A stretch of 64,000 nt of DNA from Aneurinibacillus tyrosinisolvens (GCF_001015055.1 NZ_BBWZ01000017.1:1-64000), one strand, 5' to 3'. Shown: positions 26,385 to 35,326, counted from the first letter of the stretch. Notes: generated from the letters alone by a model not told the origin. Numbers and translations are program-made.

Positions 26385-27599
26385 GTGAAAAAACGATGGC
26401 CAAAATTTATAATAGCCTCCATTCTAATGATAAGTGTTATGACCTTAAGCACAGCAATCTTCTATTACAATACGCATGTGTATGCGGAAACCATTCATGA
26501 GCAGGAGCTCAAAATCGATGGGGAGCGAAGTGAAGGCGGAAAAGGCCCCTTATTTTACTCAAACGATTCAGATGGAGTAAATCCTAGAAAAAATTGGGCG
26601 CCTGGAGAAACGGCAACAAGGGGCTTCATTATAAAAAATACTGGCAGCCTTGTTGGGCACCTGGAGAGAATCTACTGCAAGCCGGAGTATACCGGAGATA
26701 AGGAGGATAATGAGGAATTTGGCGAGCAAGCTGTTGTTTATGTTCAACTCATCCAACGTAAGGATGGCTACAAGATAGATGGGAACAAGTTTAAGGAATT
26801 AATTGAAAAAATGAATCGAGATCATGCTGCATTTGATGACCCTGACTTTTATAATCCTCCCCCCGATATTGAAAGAGCTATTTCTAAAGCAGGGGAGCAT
26901 ATTGATAAGGAAGTAAAAACAAACCGTGAAAATGAAGATAATGGTTTAAAAATTACTTCTCTTTATAGCGGGTTGCTTAAAAACCTATACAATAGGGAAG
27001 TTTCTGTTCTTGGCGGCAGCTATGAATTGAAGAGCGGAGAGGAGATGTACATAACGTACACCTTTCACTTTTTAAATTTAATACCTGATTCAAATAACAA
27101 GCTTCAAGGAAAAAAGGCGCAGCACTCGCTTCAATTTATTTTTTCCGCGCTGCCTGGTGGCAATCCGGGAGGCGGAGGAGATGGAGGCGGTGGCGGAGGC
27201 GAAAAGAACCCTCCGGGGGGCGGCGGTGGAACGGTTAAAGAACCCCCAGCTACAGATGACATAGTAAACCCACCGAATAATCCCCCGCCAGCCGAACCGG
27301 AAACACCGCCAGAAGAAGCTGGAGAACCGGTTCAACCAGGGGATAATCCGCCGAATGAGGAGCCAGGACAGCCTGCGGATCAGCCAGCTCCGCCTAAACA
27401 GTCGCAACAACCACAACAGCCACAACAGCCACAACCACAGCCACAGCAGCCATCGGGCGACAAACGCCACACAGGCAAAAAGCTGCCAGGCACTTCAACA
27501 CCGTGGTACAACGTACTGGCGATAAGTGGAACGTCAGTATTTGCCCTGGCTGCTTATTTGGCATACAGGCGCAAAAGCGACAAAGACATGAAAATGTAA
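26385..27599 (+). CDS. TasA-like surface protein with LPGTS cell-wall sorting signal
   Basis: This 404-residue surface protein starts at GTG 26385, preceded by AAGGGGGAG; two upstream ATGs lie before that site. A signal peptide (about 1-36) is followed by a camelysin/TasA-like beta domain (about 37-260; NWAPGETATRGFIIKNTGSLVG). Next comes a Gly-rich stretch and a long Pro/Gln-rich wall-spanning linker (about 268-365). The sorting signal is LPGTS at 367-371, then a hydrophobic helix and basic tail. The adjacent class D-like sortase gene is the expected partner. Confidence 0.85.
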   Translation: MKKRWPKFIIASILMISVMTLSTAIFYYNTHVYAETIHEQELKIDGERSEGGKGPLFYSNDSDGVNPRKNWAPGETATRGFIIKNTGSLVGHLERIYCKPEYTGDKEDNEEFGEQAVVYVQLIQRKDGYKIDGNKFKELIEKMNRDHAAFDDPDFYNPPPDIERAISKAGEHIDKEVKTNRENEDNGLKITSLYSGLLKNLYNREVSVLGGSYELKSGEEMYITYTFHFLNLIPDSNNKLQGKKAQHSLQFIFSALPGGNPGGGGDGGGGGGEKNPPGGGGGTVKEPPATDDIVNPPNNPPPAEPETPPEEAGEPVQPGDNPPNEEPGQPADQPAPPKQSQQPQQPQQPQPQPQQPSGDKRHTGKKLPGTSTPWYNVLAISGTSVFALAAYLAYRRKSDKDMKM

Positions 27600-27616
27600 G
27601 GAAAGGAGAAGAAGGG

Positions 27617-28255
27617 ATGCGTTTTTTATCTAAAAACAAAGTTCCTGTCTTTCTTCTTCTCCTCTCGCTTCTTACCTGTGGCTGGGCAGGCATAGAAATA
27701 TACGTGCTTGAACATCGGGCAGATCAAAAGGTAAAAGAGTGGGAGAGCAAGCAGCTGCAGAAAGCGATTCAAATTCCACAAAATAGGACCCGAGCAACAG
27801 AAAAAACGGCGGAGGAAAATAAGAAAAAAGCTCATGCAAACATCGGGAAAGGGAATGTAATTGGTTTACTGGAGCTTCCTGTCTCCGATAAAAAGCTGCC
27901 GATTATAGAAGGAACAGATGAACGAAGTTTGTCTGAAGGGATAGGCCATTACGAAGGAACAGCTCTGCCGGGGGAGAAGGACAATGCTGTATTAGCCGGA
28001 CACAGGGATACGGTATTTAAGAAATTAGGGGAAGTAAAAAAAGGCGACCTCATTCGTATCGAAACCGAGTCGGGGGTTTATCAATATAAAGTGTCGGACT
28101 ATAAGATTGTAGACAGCGATGACACAACGGTTATTATGCCAAGTGATAAATCAATGGTAACATTAATTACGTGCTACCCGTTTCATTTTGTCGGTCCAGC
28201 TCCCAAACGGTATATTCTTTATGCTGAATTAGAGCGGCAGGGAGAAAATTTATAG
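27617..28255 (+). CDS. Class D-type sortase
   Basis: This 212-residue membrane-anchored transpeptidase has an N-terminal helix (about 8-26) and a sortase beta-barrel with the catalytic His129 (AGHRDT), Cys186 (LITCYP) and Arg198 (PKRYI). It would cut the LPGTS motif of the preceding gene product and link it to the cell wall. The start is the ATG with AAAGGAGAAGAAGGG upstream, 17 bp after the substrate gene, so the two form one operon. The longer frame (27503) overlaps the substrate gene and is rejected. The class D assignment rests on length and pairing. Confidence 0.88.
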   Translation: MRFLSKNKVPVFLLLLSLLTCGWAGIEIYVLEHRADQKVKEWESKQLQKAIQIPQNRTRATEKTAEENKKKAHANIGKGNVIGLLELPVSDKKLPIIEGTDERSLSEGIGHYEGTALPGEKDNAVLAGHRDTVFKKLGEVKKGDLIRIETESGVYQYKVSDYKIVDSDDTTVIMPSDKSMVTLITCYPFHFVGPAPKRYILYAELERQGENL

Positions 28256-28356
28256 GCCGGCCGACACCCTGCTTGTTTCAAGATTTTACCTCGCACCTGG
28301 GCAGCATTATCTATTTTTATTTTGCTCATACTAGGGAAAAGCGGAGGTATTATCTT

Positions 28357-28812
28357 ATGAACTGGGAGCTATTTCTTTTTCTCTTTGCCCTGGGTGTCTC
28401 GTTTCTTACGGCAGCGGCGCTTAACACGAAGCGAGAAATCACAGGCACGGATTGGAGCCAACGCCGTAAATGCGGCAGCGCTGCCGAACATATTCTGTTC
28501 GATGAACTCGCCCGCCACGATTTCCGGATGCTTACTCAAGTTCCGGTTGGCAAGCGGCAAAAAGTTGACTTCTTTCTCCTTGACTATGACATAGCGATTG
28601 AAGTGGATTCCACTGTCTACAGCGATCCCGAGATACAAAATCGAATGAATCGGAAGGATACATCGGTTCGTGAAAAAGGATGGGAAGTCATTCGGGTTTC
28701 CGCAGCGGATGTCAGGCAGGACGTTGATGGGGTTGTATCGAAAATACTTACGGCAGCAGGCTGGTATGAGGAAGCTGAGTTGACAGCAGAACATGAGCCT
28801 GTACCTGAGTAA
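28357..28812 (+). CDS. Membrane-anchored PD-(D/E)XK nuclease-like protein (DUF2726-like)
   Basis: This 151-residue protein has one N-terminal membrane helix (about 3-20) and a domain with the restriction-endonuclease-like pattern: a conserved Glu in the first helix (AAEHILFDEL), then KVDFFLLDYDIAIEVDS and a C-terminal EVIRVSAADVRQD. The layout is similar to DUF2726. The start is the ATG with GCGGAGGT upstream, not the longer frame to 28273. A membrane-tethered nuclease-like fold is plausible, but activity is not shown. A strong terminator follows. Confidence 0.65.
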   Translation: MNWELFLFLFALGVSFLTAAALNTKREITGTDWSQRRKCGSAAEHILFDELARHDFRMLTQVPVGKRQKVDFFLLDYDIAIEVDSTVYSDPEIQNRMNRKDTSVREKGWEVIRVSAADVRQDVDGVVSKILTAAGWYEEAELTAEHEPVPE

Positions 28813-28830
28813 CGCGTAACAGTCAGTAAT

Positions 28831-28866
28831 AAAAGCCGCCATGGAATTCATTCCAGGCGGCTTTTT
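28831..28866. terminator. Bidirectional terminator
   Basis: AAAAGCCGCC and GGCGGCTTTTT flank an inner TGGAA/TTCCA stem. It lies between the nuclease-like gene and the convergent psd gene; its right half overlaps the end of psd. Confidence 0.88.
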
Positions 28867-29696
28867 GTAGAGAAAGTCCCCAGTCTTTCCCCCATTTTTA
28901 TGGTTATTCCTTCTTTCAGCTCACTGCTTAGTTCTACGGTAGATTCTTCAAACAATAAAATGACAGTAGAACCGAATTCAAAGAACCCCAGTTCCTCTCC
29001 TTTTTTGTATTGGGCGTGCATCTCCATCGAATGAACAAGCTCTTGTCCCCTGTGTTTGGAGTGGATATTGTCTTCATAGGCAATTTGAACACTTCCAACG
29101 ATAAAGGCTCCGACTTTTACCAGAGCGATCTCACCGAATTCCGAGTCAATATACGTTGTAAGACGTTCGTTCTTTGTAAAAAGCCCGGGAACGTGAAGCA
29201 CACCGATCTCATTGACAGGGTGAAGCCGCCCGGGAATGTAGTGGTAACCGGTAATTTTTCCGGATACCGGGATGTGAATGCGATGGTAATCCCTCGGGCT
29301 GAGATAAATCGTAATAAAATCGCCGTTGAGGAAACGCTGCGCCTTTTCTTTGCTGCCTAGCAGCTGTTCCACTGTATAGTACACGCCTTTCGCCTGTATA
29401 ATGGACCCGTTCTCAATTTTTCCTGCCTGAGCAACCGTCCCGTCAACAGGGCTTACGATGCTTTCTGGGGCCGGATCGATGGGGCGTACACCAGGGGCAA
29501 GCTTCCTTGTGAAAAATTCATTTAAATTTTTATAGTGCTCCACCGGCTTTTCGATGCCGCTTATATCAATGCCGTAATGATTAACATAGCGCTTTATGAA
29601 TGATTTGCTGAGCGGTGAACGCATTAGTTTTCCCGCAAGAGATGAGATCTGGTTTTGAGGGAGAAGGGTGATAATAGCCTTGGCTATTCTTTTCAT
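28848..29696 (-). CDS. psd: Phosphatidylserine decarboxylase proenzyme
   Basis: This 282-residue proenzyme makes phosphatidylethanolamine from phosphatidylserine at the membrane. Ser243 in the FGST site (residues 241-244) is the residue that becomes the pyruvoyl group on self-cleavage, giving a beta chain and a short alpha chain. The conserved IVSPVDGT (about 84-91), YLSPRDYHR (about 131-139) and HPVNE motifs are present. The AGGAATAAG site precedes the ATG. Length matches the family, and no partner pssA is visible next to it. Confidence 0.95.
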   Translation of the reverse strand: MKRIAKAIITLLPQNQISSLAGKLMRSPLSKSFIKRYVNHYGIDISGIEKPVEHYKNLNEFFTRKLAPGVRPIDPAPESIVSPVDGTVAQAGKIENGSIIQAKGVYYTVEQLLGSKEKAQRFLNGDFITIYLSPRDYHRIHIPVSGKITGYHYIPGRLHPVNEIGVLHVPGLFTKNERLTTYIDSEFGEIALVKVGAFIVGSVQIAYEDNIHSKHRGQELVHSMEMHAQYKKGEELGFFEFGSTVILLFEESTVELSSELKEGITIKMGERLGTFSTKSRLE

Positions 29697-29903
29697 TAGC
29701 TTATTCCTTCCTGATCAATATTACTTCCGCTCGATAAAGTATAAAACAACGATTTGCGCTTTGTAAAATTTATTTCCCATTGGATTAAATAATTTCGAGG
29801 AATGTCGTAATTTGTTGAGAAAATTTTGTGGTCTATCTCCCTCCTGTGATACATAATGGAAAATGCGTTAGCAAAGTCAATTGCTTTTAGGGAGAGATTA
29901 AAA

Positions 29904-30077
29904 GTGAATGAGGAAGCAGAGTTAAGGTTAGCTGTGGATGATCTAAAGAAGATTCTCGTGAAGACAACAATAGAACACGATTTCAACTTTCAGCATCCAA
30001 GCGTATTACACATTAGCCGGGAACTTGACCGCTTGATTTTAAAGGCAATGAAAGGTAAGGAACTTTGTCCTGTGTAG
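29904..30077 (+). CDS. Spo0E-like aspartyl-phosphate phosphatase
   Basis: This is a 57-residue Spo0E-family protein. The family removes phosphate from Spo0A~P and so delays sporulation. Two helices are visible, with the family signature SRELDRLI (about residues 36-43) after the HPSVLHI segment. I place the start at GTG 29904, which has AGGGAGAG upstream; the earlier ATG at 29856 lacks a ribosome site. A paralogue with nearly the same core is encoded at 45.9 kb. Confidence 0.82.
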   Translation: MNEEAELRLAVDDLKKILVKTTIEHDFNFQHPSVLHISRELDRLILKAMKGKELCPV

Positions 30078-30134
30078 CCTTTCTTAAAGAAGATGCTGTT
30101 ATTTAAGCATTTTCTTTTTTTTATAAAAAATATC

Positions 30135-30163
30135 TTGACAAATTTAAATAATTATGTTATAAT
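30135..30163 (+). promoter_or_regulatory. Sigma-A promoter with overlapping palindromic operator
   Basis: TTGACA (30135-30140) and TATAAT (30158-30163) are both consensus and 17 bp apart, upstream of the MBL hydrolase gene. The palindrome TAATTAT-GTT-ATAATTA (30149-30165) spans the -10 element, so a dimeric repressor (for example of MarR type) could block it. Confidence 0.8.
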
Positions 30164-30236
30164 TAAATATTTGTTGACTTTAAATGAAATGGCTTTTATT
30201 ATAAGGATAGATTTACCCGTTGAGGAGGAGGAATTT

Positions 30237-30971
30237 ATGAAAATTTCGGATGGTCTGGCCATGGTTGAATTAAAAATAGAGGCTTTCGGTAATCGTGCAA
30301 CATTCAACCCGACACTCATTTGGGACGATGAAGGCGCGATTTTGATTGATGCCGGTATGCCCGGACAATTGGAGCAAATACGTGCGGCAATGAGCGAGGT
30401 CGGCGTCTCTTTCGCACAATTGAAAGCGGTCATCCTGACGCATCAGGATCTTGACCACATCGGCAGTCTTCCTGAAATCCTGCAAGAATGCGGCGAGCAT
30501 ATTGAAGTGTATGCGCATGAACTTGACAAACCGTATATTGAGGGAGCCTTACCGCTCATTAAAACGGATACAAGCCGGATGAGCAAAGAAGCGCTGGAAT
30601 CGCTCCCTAAAGAGGCGCGGGCCTTATATGAAAATCCGCCCAAAGCGAAAGTAGATAAGACGCTGGCGGATGGCCAGGAGCTCTCCTTTTGCGGGGGCAT
30701 TCACGTTATCTTTACTCCCGGCCATACTCCTGGCCACATCAGCCTCTATTTGCAGCGAAGCAAAACTCTTGTTGCTGGAGATGCCATGATAAGCTTGAAT
30801 GGTACATTGCGAGGGCCTGTTCAGCAAACCACGCTCGATATGGATACCGCTCTTCGTTCCCTAGGGAAGTTTTCGGATTTTGACATTGAATCGGTCATTT
30901 GCTATCACGGAGGTTTATGTGCTGCGAATGTGAAAGACCAGCTCCAGCATCTTGAGGCTTACATAATGTGA
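30237..30971 (+). CDS. Metallo-beta-lactamase-fold hydrolase
   Basis: This 244-residue metal-dependent hydrolase has the HxHxDH-type motif in the form THQDLDHIG (about residues 66-74), a second metal ligand in FTPGHTPGHIS (about 160-170), then VAGDAM and a final His in CYHGG. The family includes glyoxalase II-like thioesterases and lactonases. The first His of HxHxDH is kept while the second is Asp or Gln in this spelling, a known variant. The start is ATG 30237 with GAGGAGGAGG upstream. Its strong promoter with an operator suggests induced expression. Confidence 0.85.
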   Translation: MKISDGLAMVELKIEAFGNRATFNPTLIWDDEGAILIDAGMPGQLEQIRAAMSEVGVSFAQLKAVILTHQDLDHIGSLPEILQECGEHIEVYAHELDKPYIEGALPLIKTDTSRMSKEALESLPKEARALYENPPKAKVDKTLADGQELSFCGGIHVIFTPGHTPGHISLYLQRSKTLVAGDAMISLNGTLRGPVQQTTLDMDTALRSLGKFSDFDIESVICYHGGLCAANVKDQLQHLEAYIM

Positions 30972-31201
30972 ATCTGTTTGTAGTATAGGAAAGCGCACGT
31001 TGCTTTAAAGTTGTAGAGAAAAAGACCGCAAGGTCAAAAACGTTAGAAAAAGGAAGGGCAGTCCACGCAGACTGGCCTTCCTGACCTAGCGGAAGGGAAA
31101 GGCAAGTAGAATGAATTTCCTTTTTTTCTTTTTTAATTCTAACCGGGTGATTACACAGAAAATAATTTTTTTATTATCTCCTGTATAAGCTCCTTCCCCG
31201 T

Positions 31202-31566
31202 TTAAATACGTAACCCCACGCCAACCCCCAAAATAATACCGCCAAACACAGCTGCCAGAAGAGGGTCTCCTGTTAGTCCGGGTACCGGCTTAAGAAATGA
31301 TGTACCAACAGACATAACAGCGATGCCAAACAAAGTAGAAAGAGCAAAGGTTTTCCCGATTTGTTTATACCCTCGATAATATTATTGGGAATCAGAAAAA
31401 TTTCCAGGCCTACGGAAAACAGTAAGCCGCCTAAAAAGATAAAGATAATTCTTTTAGCTAACCTATACCAGTATACCTTACAAATGTCCGGCAATTTAAT
31501 TTCGGGAACAGATGAACAAGTTATAAATTCAATGAACCAGGGAACGATAAAAAGTAAATTCGGCAT
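31202..31566 (-). pseudogene. YitT-family membrane protein, internally deleted remnant
   Basis: On the minus strand the N-terminal part of a YitT-family (DUF161) protein (FLGGLLFSVGLEIFLIPNNIIEG) is joined out of frame at about 31378 to a downstream YitT part (YKQIGKTFALSTLFGIAVMSVG...DPLLAAVFGGIILGVGVGLRI), which then stops at 31202-31204. About 30 residues between the two blocks are missing, as is the C-terminal half. The join is at GAGGGTAT, where the two parent sequences share about 4 bp. This is a decayed gene, not just an indel error. Confidence 0.8.
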
Positions 31567-31587
31567 GGGGATTAAGGAGGAACTTCA

Positions 31588-32787
31588 TTGTACTTTATTA
31601 TTAACATAATTGGCATTATTGTTGTGCTGGTTATTGCCTATTTTTGTTCCAGGGAACGAAGGAAGGTTGACTTCACTTCGGTGCTTATCATGCTTGTTAT
31701 CCAATTGCTTGTTACGTGGTTTATGCTGTGGACTGCAGTGGGCGGGAAGGTTATACAGGCTATCGCCAGCTTCTTCTTGTGGCTCATTAGCTGCTCGATG
31801 TCCGGTATTCATTTCGTCTTTGGGGATCTTGCTCCTACGAATGGACCTGCTTCCTTTTTTATCAGCGTGCTCATGCCAATTATTTTTATTGTGGCGTTCT
31901 TTGATATCCTCACTTATTTCGGTATCCTGCCCGCTTTAATTAACACGATCGGCTGGGTTCTTTCTAAAGTGACGCGTTCTCCCCGCTTTGAGAGCTTCTT
32001 CGCTACCCAGGTTATGTTTTTAGGAAACAATGAAGTACTGGCCATTACCAGAGACCAATTAAACAAAATGGATAACAGGCGGCTATTAACGGCTTGTATG
32101 CTCGGGATGTCCTGCGTTAGTGTTGGGGTTTTGGGCGGATACATGCAAATGATTAATCCAACCTACGTTTTAATCGCTATCCCGCTAAATGCAGTCGGAG
32201 CTTTGATCATTACGTCCATCATGAACCCTTATAAGGTGCCGAAGGAAGAAGATGTTGTCCATAACCCAATGAAATCCGGCAGGAGGAAGAATTTCTTTGA
32301 CATGTTATCAGTGAGTATGCTGACGGGAGGAAGAATGGCCCTGATTATTGCTGCCATGCTGATGGGGTTTACAGCCTTAATTGCCTGCATTAATACCATC
32401 CTGGGGCTGATCCACGGGAATGCTTCACTGGAAAATATATTTGCCGTTATTTTTTCACCCTTTGCCTTCCTCATGGGGGTTACGTGGTCGCAAATCTTTA
32501 CGGTTGCCCAGTTTATGGGTGAGAAGCTAGCCACGAATGAATTTATTGCAATGGGAAGTTTAAAACCGATCCTTCATACGTTAGACAGGCATACGGAAGC
32601 TACTATCTCTACTTTCCTTGTTTCCTTCTGTAACTTCTCAACAGTCGGGATTATCCTGGGAAGTGTCAGGGCGTTATTTTCTGAAGAGCAGGCCATATTT
32701 ATTGCTGAAAACACGTGGAGATTGCTCGCTTCCGGTATTCTAGTTTCCTTTTTAACCGGGATGGTTGTAGGGCTGTTTGTCTGGTGA
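31588..32787 (+). CDS. CNT-family nucleoside transporter (NupC-like)
   Basis: This 399-residue integral membrane protein belongs to the concentrative nucleoside transporter family, which imports nucleosides with protons or sodium. It has about nine hydrophobic segments, with family features in GNNEVLAITR (about residues 149-158, spelled LGNNEVL) and FCNFSTVGIILG (about 351-362). The start is TTG 31588 with AAGGAGG upstream. No nucleoside catabolic gene is adjacent. Confidence 0.88.
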   Translation: MYFIINIIGIIVVLVIAYFCSRERRKVDFTSVLIMLVIQLLVTWFMLWTAVGGKVIQAIASFFLWLISCSMSGIHFVFGDLAPTNGPASFFISVLMPIIFIVAFFDILTYFGILPALINTIGWVLSKVTRSPRFESFFATQVMFLGNNEVLAITRDQLNKMDNRRLLTACMLGMSCVSVGVLGGYMQMINPTYVLIAIPLNAVGALIITSIMNPYKVPKEEDVVHNPMKSGRRKNFFDMLSVSMLTGGRMALIIAAMLMGFTALIACINTILGLIHGNASLENIFAVIFSPFAFLMGVTWSQIFTVAQFMGEKLATNEFIAMGSLKPILHTLDRHTEATISTFLVSFCNFSTVGIILGSVRALFSEEQAIFIAENTWRLLASGILVSFLTGMVVGLFVW

Positions 32788-32948
32788 TTTTCTGAAGTAA
32801 GGAACTGTTTTTTTTGATTTTTCCCGGTTGCTTTCACAGTCCCTTAACATAAATTAAGATTTACTTTATATTTTTCATAAACTGCCTTAATGAAACGAGA
32901 CTACTATAGTAAGTGACAAGTAGATACACATTCGGGCGGAGAAATCAG

Positions 32949-33010
32949 AGAACCCCTAGTACAGTAAGCGCTCATCATGGGCTTTACTGTCACTATGGGT
33001 TCTTTTTCTT
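32949..33010 (+). promoter_or_regulatory. Leader terminator/attenuator upstream of glpP
   Basis: AGAACCC (32949-32955) and GGGTTCT (32997-33003) enclose an inner AGTAA...TTTACT pairing and are followed by TTTTTCTTT. This is a rho-independent terminator shape in the leader of glpP, some 30 bp before its start codon. Since GlpP is an antiterminator, this could be a site where GlpP controls its own operon. That is inference; a plain upstream terminator is the alternative. Confidence 0.6.
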
Positions 33011-33038
33011 TCGTTCGCTAAAGGAGCTGGGCTTTTCT

Positions 33039-33626
33039 GTGAAGCAGCAGGCACTATATGAGCAAATTAGAACACACAGAAAAATTGCATCCGTTAAATA
33101 TACGAAGCATTTAGAAAAGGCGCTTGAAAGCGATGTGAGCGGTGTCTTCTTACTCACAGGAAATATCGGAGTCATTAAGCGTTATGTGGATTTGTTCCTT
33201 TCAAGAGAACGGTTCGTCTTTCTTCATGTCGAGAAAATCGGCGGGCTTCAGGTTGACAGGGAAGGTCTTGAGTTTATTGCTTCTTATGTGAAACCAACAG
33301 GCATTATCAGCACGAAGAGTTCAACGATTAAGCAGGCTAAGAAGCTGGGCTTACGTACCATTCAGCGTGTTTTCCTTGTGGATACTGATGCCTTGCAGCA
33401 TGGGGTTGAGATGTGTAACACCGTGCAGCCGGATGCAATTGAATTGATGCCGGGGATTATTCCGACCATGGTTGAGAAAGTTCGCACGTTAACAGATATA
33501 CCGATTATTATGGGCGGCCTTATCTCAACGGCTGAAGAAATGAGAAAACCTTTAGAGCACGGAGCCATTGCCGTCTCAACAGGTAATCCGGATTTATGGG
33601 AGGTTAACCTGCATGGTGGCATCTGA
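33039..33626 (+). CDS. glpP: Glycerol-3-phosphate-responsive antiterminator GlpP
   Basis: This is a 195-residue GlpP-family antiterminator, which with glycerol-3-phosphate binds leader RNA to allow read-through. Family features include VFLLTGNIGVIKRYVD, FLHVEKIGGL and DAIELMPGIIP (about residues 145-155), on a TIM-barrel-like fold with GGLIST near the end. I use GTG 33039 after AAAGGAG; the longer frame to 32913 crosses the leader terminator and is rejected. It heads an operon for glycerol-phosphate uptake. Confidence 0.88.
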   Translation: MKQQALYEQIRTHRKIASVKYTKHLEKALESDVSGVFLLTGNIGVIKRYVDLFLSRERFVFLHVEKIGGLQVDREGLEFIASYVKPTGIISTKSSTIKQAKKLGLRTIQRVFLVDTDALQHGVEMCNTVQPDAIELMPGIIPTMVEKVRTLTDIPIIMGGLISTAEEMRKPLEHGAIAVSTGNPDLWEVNLHGGI

Positions 33627-34305
33627 AGCATACAAGACTCTTTTGTTTGATTTAGATGGAACGCTTCTGAACAGCCGGCTATCGGTAGTTGAGGCAACGT
33701 ACAAAGTAGCCAGTTCCTACCTTCCGGGAAAATTGACGTTCGATGAGATTAACAGACGATTTGGCGAACCCTTTTCTTCATTTGTTCAGTTTACAGGCCT
33801 TCATCATTTACAGGATGAGATGCTTAATTCCTATATGGAACGAGTGAAAAAGAACCACGATTTGCTTGTCAAACCGTACCCGTTTGTTAAAGAAGGACTT
33901 ACTCTGCTTCATAGGTTAGGGTACCAGCTGGGGATTGTAACAAATAAAGAGCGCGAACTGGCAGAAATGGGGCTCATCCTTCTGGATGCAGCCGATTTAT
34001 TCCAGGCAGTTATATGTATAGAAGACGTGAAAACAGGAAAACCGGAAGCTGAGCCGATTTTAAAAGCAATGTCCATCATGCAATGCAATCCAAGGGAAAC
34101 GCTTATGATTGGCGATACCGTTTTTGATATTCAGGCTGCTCTTCGGGCAGGGACCGCAAGTGCCCATCTTCAATATGAGGAGCATCCCCGCTCGAATCCC
34201 TTTCAGGCTACGTATTGTTTTCGGGATTTTTACGGTTTTGTTACATTTTTAAAGCAGTCACACAAAAGGAATAAGGAGGGCTCACTTTGTCGCAAGTCGC
34301 TTTGA
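33613..34305 (+). CDS. HAD-superfamily phosphatase (PpaX/Gph-like)
   Basis: This 230-residue HAD hydrolase has motif I DLDGT (about residues 13-17 in [12 protein letters not shown]), a T/S motif in GIVTNK (about 102-107), a Lys in KTGKPEAEP and motif [12 protein letters not shown] (about 164-173). It resembles PpaX/phosphoglycolate phosphatase-type enzymes. The ATG at 33613 overlaps the glpP stop and follows GGGAGGTT. In this operon a glycerol-phosphate-related substrate is possible, but the true substrate is unknown. Its end overlaps the next gene by 19 bp. Confidence 0.82.
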   Translation: MVASEAYKTLLFDLDGTLLNSRLSVVEATYKVASSYLPGKLTFDEINRRFGEPFSSFVQFTGLHHLQDEMLNSYMERVKKNHDLLVKPYPFVKEGLTLLHRLGYQLGIVTNKERELAEMGLILLDAADLFQAVICIEDVKTGKPEAEPILKAMSIMQCNPRETLMIGDTVFDIQAALRAGTASAHLQYEEHPRSNPFQATYCFRDFYGFVTFLKQSHKRNKEGSLCRKSL

Positions 34306-35326
34306 GACAGGTTAGGAAAACGTTTAGTGGGAAGGATGTTATTCCAAATATTAATGTAACCATTCCTTCCGGTTCTTTTACCGTCCTTGTAGGTCCGTCG
34401 GGCTGCGGGAAATCGACGACGCTGAGAATGATAGCCGGGCTTGAGCATCCAACCAGCGGCGAAATCGTCATTGATGGCCAGAAGGTAAACCAGCTTGATC
34501 CGGGCAAACGGGATATTGCCATGGTATTCCAGAACTACGCATTGTATCCTACCATGACGGTAAAAGAGAACATTGAGTTCGGGTTGAAAAATCGCAAGGT
34601 CCTAAGGCGGAGCGAGAGGAAATGATTAAGGAAATGGCTGAAACAGTCGGCTTAACGGATTATCTATCAAGAAAACCTTCTGAATTATCAGGGGGCCAAC
34701 GGCAAAGGGTAGCCTTAGCTCGTGCCATGGTTAAGAAGCCAAAGGTTTTCCTAATGGATGAACCGTTATCGAATTTAGATGCACAGCTTCGCCAGCAAAT
34801 GCGTTTTGAGTTAATGGAACTACATCATAAATTAAAGGCAACTTTCATTTACGTGACCCACGATCAGGTTGAAGCCATGTCGATGGGAAGCCAAATTGTC
34901 ATTATGGACAAGGGAAATATTCAACAAGCTGCCGCTCCGATGGAAGTGTACCACGAGCCGGCAAACGAATTTGTAGCCCGATTTATTGGAAGTCCACCGA
35001 TGAATATTTTTTTGGCTGATGAAGTAGGCATTGACTTGAATGTTGCAGCGAAAGTAGGTATTCGTCCGGAACATATGAAATTGCATACGAACGATGAACT
35101 GCGGATGAGCAGCAATCCGCTTTACATCCAGGGGACCATCATTGCTAAGGAACTGCTGGGATCAGAAACGCTGTATTATGTGGATTCCTCCATTGGGCGA
35201 TTTGCGGTCAAGTCCCATGGTGAACAGGCGGCGTATGGAAATCACGTTCAAGTAGAAATACCCGCAGGCTCGCTTCATATTTTTGATGAAAATGGGGTTC
35301 GCCTACGGGAGGTTATAAAGGTATGA
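34287..35326 (+). pseudogene. ABC transporter ATPase (UgpC/MsmX type), single-base frameshift
   Basis: The N-terminal part (34287 to about 34601) contains Walker [10 protein letters not shown] and the Q-loop (FQNYALYP). The C-terminal part (to 35326) has the LSGGQ signature, Walker B (VFLMDEP), H-loop and an OB-fold regulatory domain. The frames are separated by one missing base near 34599-34602, in a short C run; adding a C gives KVPKAE and one protein of about 346 residues. It would power the two permeases that follow. As with rplP and rpsQ, an indel error is more likely than real loss. Confidence 0.88.

Noticed and set aside
27090..27470. Minus-strand 126-codon frame rich in Trp/Leu
   Set aside because: It is the complement of the Pro/Gln-rich linker of the LPGTS protein; the repeats make a spurious frame.
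31041..31090. Hairpin AGGAAGGGCAGTC/GACTGGCCTTCCT downstream of the MBL hydrolase gene
   Set aside because: The stem is good but no T run follows closely, so I did not call it a terminator; it may be a remnant or weak terminator.
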